A DNA stretch of 64,000 bases from Lachnospiraceae bacterium (GCA_015056905.1 SVFI01000009.1:1-64000), one strand, 5' to 3'. Counted from the stretch's first letter, positions 55,094 to 63,988 are shown. Made by a program: numbers and translations. The notes: generated by a model from the sequence alone, not told the origin.

Positions 55094-55122
55094 TATATAG
55101 TTTACAACCTCTCGGCTGTAAA
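55094..55122 (-). promoter_or_regulatory. Sigma-A promoter of WXG100 gene 4
   Basis: TTTACA (55122-55117), exactly 17 bases, TATATA (55099-55094) on the minus strand. The start of transcription would be about 33 bases before the ATG at 55054. LytTR-type repeats lie 21-50 bases upstream of the -35 box. Confidence 0.8.
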
Positions 55123-55142
55123 AGATTCTTTTTTTGACCATT

Positions 55143-55171
55143 GACCTGTTTTTCGGTACCAACGACCTGTT
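55143..55171 (-). promoter_or_regulatory. LytTR-type direct repeats before WXG100 gene 4
   Basis: AACAGGTC occurs on the minus strand at 55171-55164 and 55150-55143, start to start 21 bases, two helix turns, as LytTR-family regulators require. Both copies are preceded by an A-rich stretch. The likely binder is the LytTR protein at 57634-58350 of the same locus. Confidence 0.7.
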
Positions 55172-55489
55172 TTACGTGTGATATGTTCTTGACTCTGCAA
55201 TTGACAATGCCAACATCTCCGCATCGTAAATCCTCTTAGCTGCCGCTCTGATATCCGCTGCCACACCTCTCAGTGATTTTGCAGTCACATCCATCTTACC
55301 CTGAAGCGTGGAACCCTTCGCAAGATATGCGGAAGCATTTTCACCTTTCCAGTTTGCTGACACGTTCTGCATAATTCCTGCAAAATCGGAAGATGACATT
55401 CTCGATAAATCATTCGCTATCGCATCCAACTTATCTGCCTGTTGCTTCGCTTTGGTGAAATTAAATTCTATGGTTGATCTGCTCGACAT
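55172..55489 (-). CDS. WXG100 protein 3 (ANWKGENAS)
   Basis: A 105-residue WXG100 protein with N-terminal SRSTIEFNFTKAKQQADKLD, WxG turn in VSANWKGENASAYLAKG and a long second helix ending near the tail YDAEMLALSIAESRTY. More divergent than gene 4. Ribosome site AAGGAGGTAGGAC. It follows gene 2 by 11 bases. Confidence 0.9.
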   Translation of the reverse strand: MSSRSTIEFNFTKAKQQADKLDAIANDLSRMSSSDFAGIMQNVSANWKGENASAYLAKGSTLQGKMDVTAKSLRGVAADIRAAAKRIYDAEMLALSIAESRTYHT

Positions 55490-55500
55490 GTCCTACCTCC

Positions 55501-55827
55501 TTAACTTATGATATCCGTAGCAAGCACCTGTGCTTTGGCGACATTCGCCGCTTCACCTGCTTTGTACGTTCCTGCGATGGTACGAAGATCCGTCGAATGT
55601 TCTAAAAGTCTTCTGAGCATCACATCTATCTCATCTTTCTGCTCATTATAAAGTTTGCGGTGTAAATTTCCCGCCTCGCCAATCCAATAGTATTCTGTTC
55701 TCCGAATCACAGATTCCATATTGGAAAATTTACTTTTCATATCTGACACAAGTCTGTTTACTTCCTGCGCCTGCGCTTCCAAAATATCCGTATTTACCTT
55801 AATGGTTGCTGTTCCTATGCTGCTCAT
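55501..55827 (-). CDS. WXG100 protein 2 (YYWIGEAGN)
   Basis: A 108-residue WXG100 protein with ATIKVNTDILEAQAQEVNRL, WxG turn in YYWIGEAGNLHRKLYNE, and a second helix that resembles protein 5 (LEHSTDLRTIAGTYK against TEHSTDLQDMARAYQ), so the two may be paralogues. Ribosome site GGAGGATTACAT. Confidence 0.9.
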   Translation of the reverse strand: MSSIGTATIKVNTDILEAQAQEVNRLVSDMKSKFSNMESVIRRTEYYWIGEAGNLHRKLYNEQKDEIDVMLRRLLEHSTDLRTIAGTYKAGEAANVAKAQVLATDIIS

Positions 55828-55842
55828 ATGTAATCCTCCATG

Positions 55843-56145
55843 TCAGACTCTTATGGAAGAGATGATTCCATTGACATCTCTTTCACAAGTGTTGTATTCA
55901 TCTTTTGCATAAGTCATACAATTAATAATCTTCTGTATGGTTTCACAAAGGTCTCCCATATCTGACTGATCTTTTGAAAACTGTGCTCTGAACGCATCGT
56001 TTGCCGGTCCGTCCCACATCGCATCCAGCGTCTGCATTGCATCGTACATCTGATTCATACTTCTTTTCACTGCATCCAGCTGGGTCTGCAAATCTTGTGT
56101 ATCCGATGCTAAAGTACTCGTATTTACTGCTATTTCCTGACTCAC
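55843..56145 (-). CDS. WXG100 protein 1 (DAMWDGPAN)
   Basis: A 100-residue WXG100 protein. Start is GTG (SQEIAVNTSTLASDTQDLQ) with GGAGGTAAAAAA before it. WxG in LDAMWDGPANDAFRAQF, tail with YNTCERDVNGIISS. It follows the 124-aa helical gene by 34 bases. Confidence 0.91.
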   Translation of the reverse strand: MSQEIAVNTSTLASDTQDLQTQLDAVKRSMNQMYDAMQTLDAMWDGPANDAFRAQFSKDQSDMGDLCETIQKIINCMTYAKDEYNTCERDVNGIISSIRV

Positions 56146-56179
56146 TTTTTTACCTCCTCTTCGCTACTGATTTGTAAAA

Positions 56180-56554
56180 TCAATCTATTCTCGACCTAAT
56201 AGGAATCTTCTGCATTTTCTCCGGCTCCCACATGTCTGCAGCCCACACAACATAATCAACCCTCGGAGCCGTATAACGACTGTACTCACCGTTACTGTAA
56301 ATGCGGTTTTCTGTTTCTTTGTAGTCATTCGTAATCTTTCGGAGCCCCTGCAACATACTCAGGAGACTTTGCTGCTGCACTTCCAAATCCTGCTTCTTGC
56401 CTTGAAGATTTGCTATTACCGATTCCATCCCGGAGAGACTCCCCAGCGCGCCGACAACTTCTTCTATTTCCATTATTTTTCTATTCTGTTTGTCAGCCAT
56501 CTGCTGTAGATTGTCGCATGCTAATGCAAGCTGGTATACAAACACATTAAACAT
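56180..56554 (-). CDS. Helical 124-aa protein at head of WXG100 array
   Basis: Coiled-coil protein without a WxG turn. N-terminal helix FNVFVYQLALACDNLQQMAD, a second helix VIANLQGKKQDLEVQQQSLL, and a C-terminal YSRYTAPRVDYVVWAADMWE. Likely a partner or chaperone of WXG100 proteins. Start at 56554 with AAGGAGAACTAC; an upstream in-frame start (56581) has none. A promoter-like -10 and a LytTR half-site lie just upstream. No family recognised. Confidence 0.82.
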   Translation of the reverse strand: MFNVFVYQLALACDNLQQMADKQNRKIMEIEEVVGALGSLSGMESVIANLQGKKQDLEVQQQSLLSMLQGLRKITNDYKETENRIYSNGEYSRYTAPRVDYVVWAADMWEPEKMQKIPIRSRID

Positions 56555-56579
56555 GTAGTTCTCCTTCCTTATGAATTTC

Positions 56580-56585
56580 ATTATA
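56580..56585 (-). promoter_or_regulatory. Putative -10 box before the WXG100 array
   Basis: TATAAT on the minus strand (56585-56580), 25 bases before the ATG at 56554. The matching -35 position (about 56603-56608) is poor, so it should depend on an activator; an AACAGGTC site lies further upstream at 56651-56644. Confidence 0.5.
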
Positions 56586-56643
56586 GCTGACTATGTACAT
56601 TCGTATAAAATTTCTGACAAAATGCACATTCATCCTTCCGAAC

Positions 56644-56651
56644 GACCTGTT
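56644..56651 (-). promoter_or_regulatory. LytTR-type AACAGGTC site before the WXG100 array
   Basis: Third copy of the repeat, embedded in AAACAGGTCGTT, identical over 12 bases to the distal repeat at 55171. It overlaps the last bases of the YukD gene. Only a weak second copy is visible 21 bases downstream. Confidence 0.55.
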
Positions 56652-56900
56652 TTATATCAAAATCAAGCTTTTTCCGGTTGAAATATCATAATCTGCCAAC
56701 GTCTTTACCTTTTCTAAAACGTATCTTCTCTCTCTGTCGCATAATTGCAACTTGTTTACATCTCCCACAACACCGGAGCGCTCTTTCTGCCCTATCATCT
56801 CGCTGATTTCCTCTATCACGGTGTGAATCGGAGCATTTTCATTCAGCTGGAAATCGTATGTCTTATCCACACTCGGAACAAAAATATCTACCAAAATCAT
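56652..56900 (-). CDS. YukD/EsaB-like ubiquitin-fold protein
   Basis: An 82-residue beta-grasp protein of the YukD family: ILVDIFVPSVDKTYDFQLNE, GDVNKLQLCDRERR, STGKSLILI. Cytoplasmic component or regulator of Firmicute type VII secretion; there is no C-terminal Gly-Gly, so it is not conjugated. It lies between the 234-aa unknown gene and the WXG100 array. Confidence 0.9.
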   Translation of the reverse strand: MILVDIFVPSVDKTYDFQLNENAPIHTVIEEISEMIGQKERSGVVGDVNKLQLCDRERRYVLEKVKTLADYDISTGKSLILI

Positions 56901-56921
56901 TTCTGTGTCCCCGCTTTCTTA

Positions 56922-57626
56922 TTATAAATAGTAATTTTCTAATGTTTCTTCCAATACTCGTATCGAATATGTCTTTATCGCAACTTCTTTGTCTTCTTTT
57001 ATAAATATCTTGTCCTGCAACGGTTGTCCGATGATACCTACAAAAGACCGTTTCTCCCCTTGATAAATAGTAAAAACAGTTTTGACGCCCTGAAGCCCTA
57101 ACAACTCCTCGACATCTTTCGCCTTCTCAAGCTGCTCGGTACTGATTCCGTACAGTTCTTCGTCCGCCTGCAATTCTCTGAGTCCTTCCGGGAGCATCTC
57201 TTCCAAGAGAAATCCTCTCTCCATTATTATTCTACCAAACCCCCGTATATCGGAACAAGACATTTTTATGTACTCATCTTTTCTTGTACCCGGAACAGCA
57301 GTAACAACCGTTTCATCATCAAAATATAAACACGCTTGCGATGCCTCCTCTAAATTGCTGTCAGCCGTCAAAATCACTTTGCACGCCTTTATCGTCCGGA
57401 ATATATCTTCCACACTCTCCTGAATCAGAAATCCCTCTTTATCCGGAATCAGAATTCCTCTTTTATGTAAGGCAAAAACACTTCTGTTATACCTCTCCTG
57501 AGGAGTTTCCGTCATTTCGACTTCTTCTTTCGCCTGAAAACAAACCATTTTTTGCAATCCCATGGCAGAAGCCAATATATCAAATTCCATTTTCGTTAAG
57601 CAAATACTTTTTCCTGCAAAATCCAT
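56922..57626 (-). CDS. Unknown 234-aa protein, possibly EspG-like
   Basis: No family is certain. Soluble, no signal peptide. It begins with a winged-helix-like segment (LTKMEFDILASAMGLQKMV), then RYNRSVFALHKRGILIPDKE and a mixed alpha/beta region (YFDDETVVTAVPGTR, KTVFTIYQGEKRSFVGIIG). This layout, helix-turn-helix start plus a central sheet, resembles mycobacterial EspG chaperones that hold substrates for EssC-type machines, but no motif proves it. ATG at 57626 lies 7 bases after the LytTR stop with GGAAAG before it; an in-frame TTG at 57644 is an alternative and would overlap. Confidence 0.7.
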   Translation of the reverse strand: MDFAGKSICLTKMEFDILASAMGLQKMVCFQAKEEVEMTETPQERYNRSVFALHKRGILIPDKEGFLIQESVEDIFRTIKACKVILTADSNLEEASQACLYFDDETVVTAVPGTRKDEYIKMSCSDIRGFGRIIMERGFLLEEMLPEGLRELQADEELYGISTEQLEKAKDVEELLGLQGVKTVFTIYQGEKRSFVGIIGQPLQDKIFIKEDKEVAIKTYSIRVLEETLENYYL

Positions 57627-57633
57627 CTCTGTT

Positions 57634-58350
57634 CTACTTTCCAAATTGCTTTAATACCGGTTTATAGCTTCTTGACAACGGAACATCAAACCCTTGCAAC
57701 AGCTCAATCAGATTCTGCGACAGCATAATCTTTTTAATCTTGCTCTTGCTCACAATAAAACTTCTGTGGCACCGGATAAAAGTATCCGGGAGTTTTTCTT
57801 CCATCTGCTCCATCGTTGCATAGAAACCGTATTCATCATTCAATGTGCGGGCGAAAATTTTCTTCTCCCGGGCTTCAAAGTAATAGATATCCGAATACGG
57901 AATGTTGATTTTACCCTCTTTGCTGTCAATCACAAACGACGACACTCCGTCCTGACTGTCTACTGTACTGAGATACGCAGACACAAACTCTTCCATTGTG
58001 CTGCGAAGTACATCTTTGTGAAAAGGCCTCATCAGCAATGAATCTGCTCGAATCCCCGGCTTAAGATAAACAAGAGGAGACACGGTTGCATCCGCAATCA
58101 GCATTAACCCCATATTTGAGTATTCCCTGCGTAGTTTTGTCAGATATTCCAGCGATCCATCCGGAAGAATATCATAGCAACACATATCAACCAGGGGATG
58201 GGACTGAAAAAATCCCATCTCCTCAGAAGAAAAACCGAGCATTTCTATCTTCCACTCATCTTCTGTCAATCTGGCTGCTACATCTTTAATTGTATCTTTC
58301 ACAGAAACTATCTCTTTTTTATTTGCATCAACTACAACCATTGATACCAT
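57634..58350 (-). CDS. LytTR DNA-binding regulator with receiver-like N-terminus
   Basis: A 238-residue regulator. The N-terminal 120 residues resemble a receiver domain (MVVVDANKKEIVSVKDTIKD, CCYDILPDGS) but the conserved lysine reads LLMRPF, so phosphorylation is doubtful. The C-terminal LytTR domain is clear (YYFEAREKKIFARTLNDEYG, IRCHRSFIVS, DVPLSRSYKPVLKQFGK). Putative targets are the repeats at 55143-55171 and 56644. Start with GGAGAACAGAA. It lies 13 bases downstream of essC. Confidence 0.92.
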   Translation of the reverse strand: MVSMVVVDANKKEIVSVKDTIKDVAARLTEDEWKIEMLGFSSEEMGFFQSHPLVDMCCYDILPDGSLEYLTKLRREYSNMGLMLIADATVSPLVYLKPGIRADSLLMRPFHKDVLRSTMEEFVSAYLSTVDSQDGVSSFVIDSKEGKINIPYSDIYYFEAREKKIFARTLNDEYGFYATMEQMEEKLPDTFIRCHRSFIVSKSKIKKIMLSQNLIELLQGFDVPLSRSYKPVLKQFGK

Positions 58351-58363
58351 TTCTGTTCTCCAA

Positions 58364-61300
58364 TCAATATAATGGCAATACTACCATTGTTGTCTGCTGT
58401 TCATCTTGTGTCGGTAACATGGCAATACCCGGTTTCTGACTCTTGCCCTGCTCAATGTACGGAACATGATCGAAAGGAAGCAATCTCTGCGCCGATACAT
58501 TACCTCCGAAATGCATACCCGTTCTATACTTTGTAAACAGATTGTATATTGCAAATCCCGCTGCCTTCGTCGCATCATCCTGATTGAACGCAGCAAACCA
58601 GAATACATTGTGCATTGCACCCTTTTCAAGCAGCGTAGAAAGGAACGGAGCCATATCCCCAACTCCTTCTCCCGGATTATGTACTTTCGAAACAAACTCA
58701 GGAAGGTCATTTACTATAATGAATCTCTTCTTGAACTGCTGCATACGCTCAAACAGTTCTTCATCTGACATTCCATCGGCAATACACTGTCTCTTCATGA
58801 CATTACGCTCTCTGAAATCCGGTGATATTTCCATAAAGAAATCAAACATCTTCTGCGTTGTATCTATGTACTGCGCACCTACAGCTTCGGCAACACCTTT
58901 AAGTTCACCGCCGAAATCGATAATCGTAATCTGTCCTCCCATAGCAGCAGCTGACATGGTCATGACGCGAAGTGCATTCGTTTTACCCGTTCTGGTTTTT
59001 CCGGAAACAACGTAGCAATAAACCTTACGAAGATCGATACCGTAAACGGAAGCATTACGCTTGTCGTAACCAACCGGTAATTTTTCACCTGTTTCCAGCA
59101 TACTCTGAACATCATCCAATTCACAATATTCGTTCCATACCGGTTTTTCCGGAATTTCAGGAATTGCTTTCGCTCTCTTACCGGTCCAGGCTGCATTCAT
59201 TCTGCGACAGCTTTCTTTGATTAATTCACCACGCTTATAATCATCCTCTGCCTGTACACAGAGCGCTGTCTGGAACTCAAGTATCGCGTCACCGACTTTT
59301 GCAAGACCTCTTCCTTTGACATTTTCTTCCGGAAGAACATCCAAATGCATCGTTCTGAGTGCATCCGAATATGCAAACTTATCGTTCATTTCCAAACAGA
59401 TAACCGAACGGAAGTTATCGCCCATTCTTCCGGGAATTTCATTCAAACTGAATCCTGCTGCCGTTACAATCATGTAAATACCATAACCGACACCTTCTTT
59501 TAACAGTGTCATCATCAAATCTTCGTATACATTATTGGTTTTGGCTCTGAAGGCTGCCATATTGTCAATCGCGATAACAATCGCAGGAACCACAAGTCCG
59601 TTTGCCTGAATATACTGACTGTAGTTACCACCCTTGAACATTTTCTTTCTTTCAGCCAAAATATTTTCCATCATGGTGAAGAATTTAGATACTTTTTCGT
59701 TATCATTCTCATACATGACACCGCCGACATGTGCCAAATCTTCCAAGGCGCCAAGCATCTTGCTGCTGTAATCTAAAATATAAAGATTGACAGCCTCCGG
59801 TGTGTAGCGGTTGACAAGCGAATACAAATACGTCATAAGGAATGTACTCTTTCCGCTTACTACCGTACCGATAATTGCATGGTTACCGTCCTGTGCAAGA
59901 TCGAGTGTAATCGGCTGCTGCGCCTGATTTACAGGGTCATCATAGAGACCGATAATTGTATCAAGTGTAAACCGTTTCGGTGCCTCCGGCCATGAATTTC
60001 CGTCAAAGCTGTATTTTTCATATCCGCTAAGTTCATCCAGATACAATTCCGTCGGTAATACCGGTAACCAAAGTTGCAGATTATGCACATATCCGTTCTG
60101 TTCTGCAATCTTTGCAAGATATTCTACCACTGCATCGAGCTGAGTCTTTTCTTTCATTTCCGGGAGCTTTTTACCCATAGAAATCGCAAGCGTTGTAATT
60201 GCTGACGCCGCTTCTGAGAAAGAATCAAATCTTCCTTCCTGCACCTCTACTGCTTCCATGTAAACCGCAATTAAATCCTGTACACGGTGATAGTTATAGT
60301 CTGACTCTGCGTACTCAATACCTTTTGTTACAACTATCTTGTAAAACTCTTGTACAAGCGCATTTGTCAGGCCATTGTCATTTTTACAATCCAAAATTTC
60401 ACATTCGAGATTCTTCACACCCTCATCAAGAATCTGCACGAGCTGCGTAATCCACTGATTTTTAATTCTCTCTTTCTGTTTCAGCTGCGCGTGACTTCCC
60501 ACAAGAGCTGCTTTTCCGTTATCAGAAAGCATTTTGGCAATATTAAGCTGTTCGCTTCCTGCCTCTTCATCATAAGTAGCACCACTCCACGCAGACTGGA
60601 ACAATTCAAACAACTCATCATTACCAACCTGAAGATAACAGCGTCCGGCCTGGGTAATATACGCAGCATCCGGTCTGTGAAGCATATCCGCACTGTCCTG
60701 TCTGTCCTGCACACGCAGACACAGACGGAATTTGGAGTTACTCCAGATATTGTCATCTACTGTACCGCTCGGTTTCTGTGTTGCAAGAATCAGGTGTACA
60801 CCAAGGCTTCGTCCGACCTGTGCCACGCTGATAAGTTCGCGCATGAAGTCAGGTTCCTCGCGCTTCAGTTCCGCAAACTCGTCGATGATAATGAACATAT
60901 GCGGAACCGGAATGCTCGCCTCATTGTTTTTGTAAAGTCTGGTGTAGAGATTAATATTGTTTACACCATGCTCATTGAAAATTCTCTGTCTGCGCAGATT
61001 CTCACTTTTAATGGAAACCATCGCACGATGCACCTGATTACCGGACAAGTTGGAAATCTGACCAATCATATGTGGCAGTCCGTCAAACAGGTTCGCCATA
61101 CCGCCGCCTTTGTAGTCGATAACAAAGAACCCGATATCGTCCGGACTGTAGTTCAGTGCCAAAGAGAGCATATATGTCTGCAATGTTTCACTCTTACCTG
61201 AACCTGTCGTACCTGCTACAAGACCATGCGGACCATGATATTTTTCATGCACATCAAGATAACATTCTGCGCCTCCGGCTTTTTGTCCAACGAGAGCCTT

Positions 61301-63367
61301 AATGCTGTCGTAGGTTCTGTTCTTGCGCCATCTCTCCATAACGTTAAGTTCTTCGAGACGATTGATTCCGTACATGTCAAAGAAAGTAAGAACATTCGGA
61401 ATATCTCCGCCGGTCTCAATTTCATTTACCTCGATAGAGGATAATCTTCTGGCAAAAGCCTCAAGCTGAACTGCCGAAATCAAATCAAACTGAATCTCAG
61501 TTCTTGCATCACTGCCCTTTGACACATCGTACATACCGCGATAATTGTATGTATTCTCAATGATATATTCGCAGGCATTTGGCAATTCTTCATAATCACT
61601 TACCATCATGATAGTTGTAATGCCGCAGTTGTTATCCGTGTCAAAAATATATTTGGAAATAAGCTCTCCCTCAAGCATGTCAGGATTTTCGAGAAACAGC
61701 ACATAATACGGTTTCTCAATCTCGCGGTTGTTCGAATAAGACTTCTTTTCATCCGCACGTATACGGAGCACTTTGGTAATCTCATAAAAAACATCACTGG
61801 CTTCTGTTTTATTTCCTGCGACATAGCGGACTTTTTTGTCCTCCGCCCACACGTGCGGAAGCCATTTCGCAAATCCCCAATTCCTGCTGTTTTCACTTTG
61901 TGACTCGTCATAAATAAACGCCATTTTGACGTCTGTATAGCAGTTGTTTGCAGCAATCTGGGAGACAATATTATGAATTACCGAATAGCATCCGACCTTC
62001 TTTTCTCCACCGATAACACCAATCAGTTTATGGTCATTAAGCTCCACACAAATCGGAACATCGTGAAGCATCTTATAACTCTCTTTGATCATCTTCGGTT
62101 TCCCGGCAAGAGAATCGTTAATCAGATTAAAACGCTCTTTCGGAATATCTACTTCCACCTGGAAAGGTATATCGCCTATACCTAATCGCTGCGCCAGAAA
62201 ATCCTCATGTCTGCTGTTTCTGTTCCACAGACCGATAGACTTTTCGTTGTAAGTACAACACACTTCCGAAGTCTGATACAATTCATGCATGGCTCTCGTA
62301 TTGTTCTCATACTTTGCCTTAATTTCATTTGCACAATTAATCAGATATTCACTGTACGCTTCAAAACGCTTCAGCTCATCTTCTCTATTCGTCTTTTTGG
62401 CATGTTTCATATTGACAATCGACCAAACCGTACCGACAATTGCCGAACCGACAGCTGTCACAATACCTGTGTACATAAAAGCACTGGATGCTCCGCCTGA
62501 CATTCGGGAACTGTAAATAGAAAGCGCACAACCCATAAGCATCGGAAGCGCCATCGTAAGTGATGGTCCAATCGCCAGCATCGTAGGCTGCACATGCAAC
62601 TCTTTCGGATTCGGCGGTGCTTCAATTTCTACTTTATCTTTTTCAATCTTCGGAATATTTCTCGGTGAACGATGGAATATCTTTACCATCTTTTTAGCAG
62701 TGCGGGAAACTTCCTCCTGCGGATATATAGGATTGAAAACCGTCAACGCATCCGGCTGCACGGTAAGACCTTCGTTCATCGTGTTAACCGCAATAAAAAT
62801 ACCAAAGAACACAATTCTAAGTCCGAATATGTCAATGCAATCGCCATAGGAAAGCTGACGCGAACCGGCCACCCGCTTTGAATTGACAAATACACCGTTG
62901 GCACTTGTATCTTCCACGACATAGTGCGTCCCGCGATTAACAATTTTTGCATGTTCCCTGGAAATGAGGTTGAGTGAGGAGTAGCTAAACATATTGTTCG
63001 GGCTTTTTCCGATGGTAATCTCATTCACACCGACCAAACTATATTTTTCGTACACCACAAAGGACTGATTGGTTTCTTTGACAACGACAGAGATCTGTTC
63101 CCCACGACGTGACACAAGAGAAATAATATCCTCATTGCGCAAGACATTTCCGATACAGCTTTCATTTGATATCGTATAAAAAGCTTCAAAACTTCCGCCT
63201 TTTTTAATCTTCCACTCCCCGGCTATAATTTCCATCGGAATCTCGATATCTTCCGAGATGCTGAAAAGTTCTTTCGGCAATGTAAGGCTGTAATCCGCGT
63301 TATCAATTGCCGGCAATAAATACTCTTTGAATGCTTTTGTACTGTATACAGATAATATATAACTCAT
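58364..63367 (-). CDS. essC: EssC-like type VII secretion ATPase with FHA module
   Basis: A 1667-residue membrane motor. N-terminal EssC domain (1-100) and an FHA domain (105-192) with ITIGKSPNNMF and LISREHAKIVNRG. Two membrane segments (about 262-287, 296-318) are followed by three FtsK/SpoIIIE ATPase domains. P-loops: GTTGSGKSETLQ near residue 718 with Walker B IIIDEFAELKRE near 826; GTVVSGKSTFLM near 1167; GKTRTGKTNALRV near 1452. It powers export of WXG100 proteins. The FHA module agrees with other FHA proteins and the PP2C phosphatase in the locus. Ribosome site GGGGTAGC. Confidence 0.96.
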   Translation of the reverse strand: MSYILSVYSTKAFKEYLLPAIDNADYSLTLPKELFSISEDIEIPMEIIAGEWKIKKGGSFEAFYTISNESCIGNVLRNEDIISLVSRRGEQISVVVKETNQSFVVYEKYSLVGVNEITIGKSPNNMFSYSSLNLISREHAKIVNRGTHYVVEDTSANGVFVNSKRVAGSRQLSYGDCIDIFGLRIVFFGIFIAVNTMNEGLTVQPDALTVFNPIYPQEEVSRTAKKMVKIFHRSPRNIPKIEKDKVEIEAPPNPKELHVQPTMLAIGPSLTMALPMLMGCALSIYSSRMSGGASSAFMYTGIVTAVGSAIVGTVWSIVNMKHAKKTNREDELKRFEAYSEYLINCANEIKAKYENNTRAMHELYQTSEVCCTYNEKSIGLWNRNSRHEDFLAQRLGIGDIPFQVEVDIPKERFNLINDSLAGKPKMIKESYKMLHDVPICVELNDHKLIGVIGGEKKVGCYSVIHNIVSQIAANNCYTDVKMAFIYDESQSENSRNWGFAKWLPHVWAEDKKVRYVAGNKTEASDVFYEITKVLRIRADEKKSYSNNREIEKPYYVLFLENPDMLEGELISKYIFDTDNNCGITTIMMVSDYEELPNACEYIIENTYNYRGMYDVSKGSDARTEIQFDLISAVQLEAFARRLSSIEVNEIETGGDIPNVLTFFDMYGINRLEELNVMERWRKNRTYDSIKALVGQKAGGAECYLDVHEKYHGPHGLVAGTTGSGKSETLQTYMLSLALNYSPDDIGFFVIDYKGGGMANLFDGLPHMIGQISNLSGNQVHRAMVSIKSENLRRQRIFNEHGVNNINLYTRLYKNNEASIPVPHMFIIIDEFAELKREEPDFMRELISVAQVGRSLGVHLILATQKPSGTVDDNIWSNSKFRLCLRVQDRQDSADMLHRPDAAYITQAGRCYLQVGNDELFELFQSAWSGATYDEEAGSEQLNIAKMLSDNGKAALVGSHAQLKQKERIKNQWITQLVQILDEGVKNLECEILDCKNDNGLTNALVQEFYKIVVTKGIEYAESDYNYHRVQDLIAVYMEAVEVQEGRFDSFSEAASAITTLAISMGKKLPEMKEKTQLDAVVEYLAKIAEQNGYVHNLQLWLPVLPTELYLDELSGYEKYSFDGNSWPEAPKRFTLDTIIGLYDDPVNQAQQPITLDLAQDGNHAIIGTVVSGKSTFLMTYLYSLVNRYTPEAVNLYILDYSSKMLGALEDLAHVGGVMYENDNEKVSKFFTMMENILAERKKMFKGGNYSQYIQANGLVVPAIVIAIDNMAAFRAKTNNVYEDLMMTLLKEGVGYGIYMIVTAAGFSLNEIPGRMGDNFRSVICLEMNDKFAYSDALRTMHLDVLPEENVKGRGLAKVGDAILEFQTALCVQAEDDYKRGELIKESCRRMNAAWTGKRAKAIPEIPEKPVWNEYCELDDVQSMLETGEKLPVGYDKRNASVYGIDLRKVYCYVVSGKTRTGKTNALRVMTMSAAAMGGQITIIDFGGELKGVAEAVGAQYIDTTQKMFDFFMEISPDFRERNVMKRQCIADGMSDEELFERMQQFKKRFIIVNDLPEFVSKVHNPGEGVGDMAPFLSTLLEKGAMHNVFWFAAFNQDDATKAAGFAIYNLFTKYRTGMHFGGNVSAQRLLPFDHVPYIEQGKSQKPGIAMLPTQDEQQTTMVVLPLY

Positions 63368-63388
63368 CTTTTGCTACCCCTGTTTCAA

Positions 63389-63988
63389 CTAATTTGCTTT
63401 TACAAAATTAACTCTATACACCATGTTTGCTATAAAAATCGCATCGCCCGATTTCATTTCGAGAAGATTTTGCTCCACATAGGCCCGATTTTTCCCTCTT
63501 TCTAAAATTACCCGGCCTGAACGTCCGACATTTCGAATGAGAATTTGTCCCTTATGCTCCAAAATCTCACATTGTACCTCATCGACTTCCTGCGAAGAAA
63601 TAACAATATTGTTCATGCCCTGCCTGCTGCCGATACGAATCCCCTGCTTCGGATCAAACATATACTTTCTGGCGGATAATTCGCTGTTTTCAACAATTTG
63701 AACCATAAGCGACGAACCAAGCTTTACACCCGATAAAACGGAAGGCTGTTTTTCCACCATTTTAGAGTCGTAATTTACCTCAAATGGCTTCGCAGAGTAT
63801 ACCTCACTCTGGCGCGAGGCTCCCTGACTGTTTAATATGATTCGGTCCAAAGCTTCCTCTCTCAGCTTGTCGCTGGCCTGAATCTCCATTTCACGTCTCC
63901 GTGCTCTCTTTTTCGATAAAATCCTCATGACCACCACTAATGCTATGGCAGCAACAATGCCCAGGATAATCCATACACTTTTCGGCAT
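63389..63988 (-). CDS. Membrane-anchored FHA domain protein
   Basis: A 199-residue protein. One N-terminal membrane segment (VWIILGIVAAIALVVVMRIL), a basic stretch, a linker and a C-terminal cytoplasmic FHA domain (IRIGSRQGMNNIVISSQEVD, CEILEHKGQILIRNVGRSGR). The FHA would bind phosphothreonine in a partner; the usual SxxH is present only in part (SQEVDEVQCEI), so binding may be weak. Starts 12 bases from the right edge with GGAGCTATAGTT and precedes essC by 21 bases. Upstream genes of the transcript lie outside the window. Confidence 0.9.
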   Translation of the reverse strand: MPKSVWIILGIVAAIALVVVMRILSKKRARRREMEIQASDKLREEALDRIILNSQGASRQSEVYSAKPFEVNYDSKMVEKQPSVLSGVKLGSSLMVQIVENSELSARKYMFDPKQGIRIGSRQGMNNIVISSQEVDEVQCEILEHKGQILIRNVGRSGRVILERGKNRAYVEQNLLEMKSGDAIFIANMVYRVNFVKAN

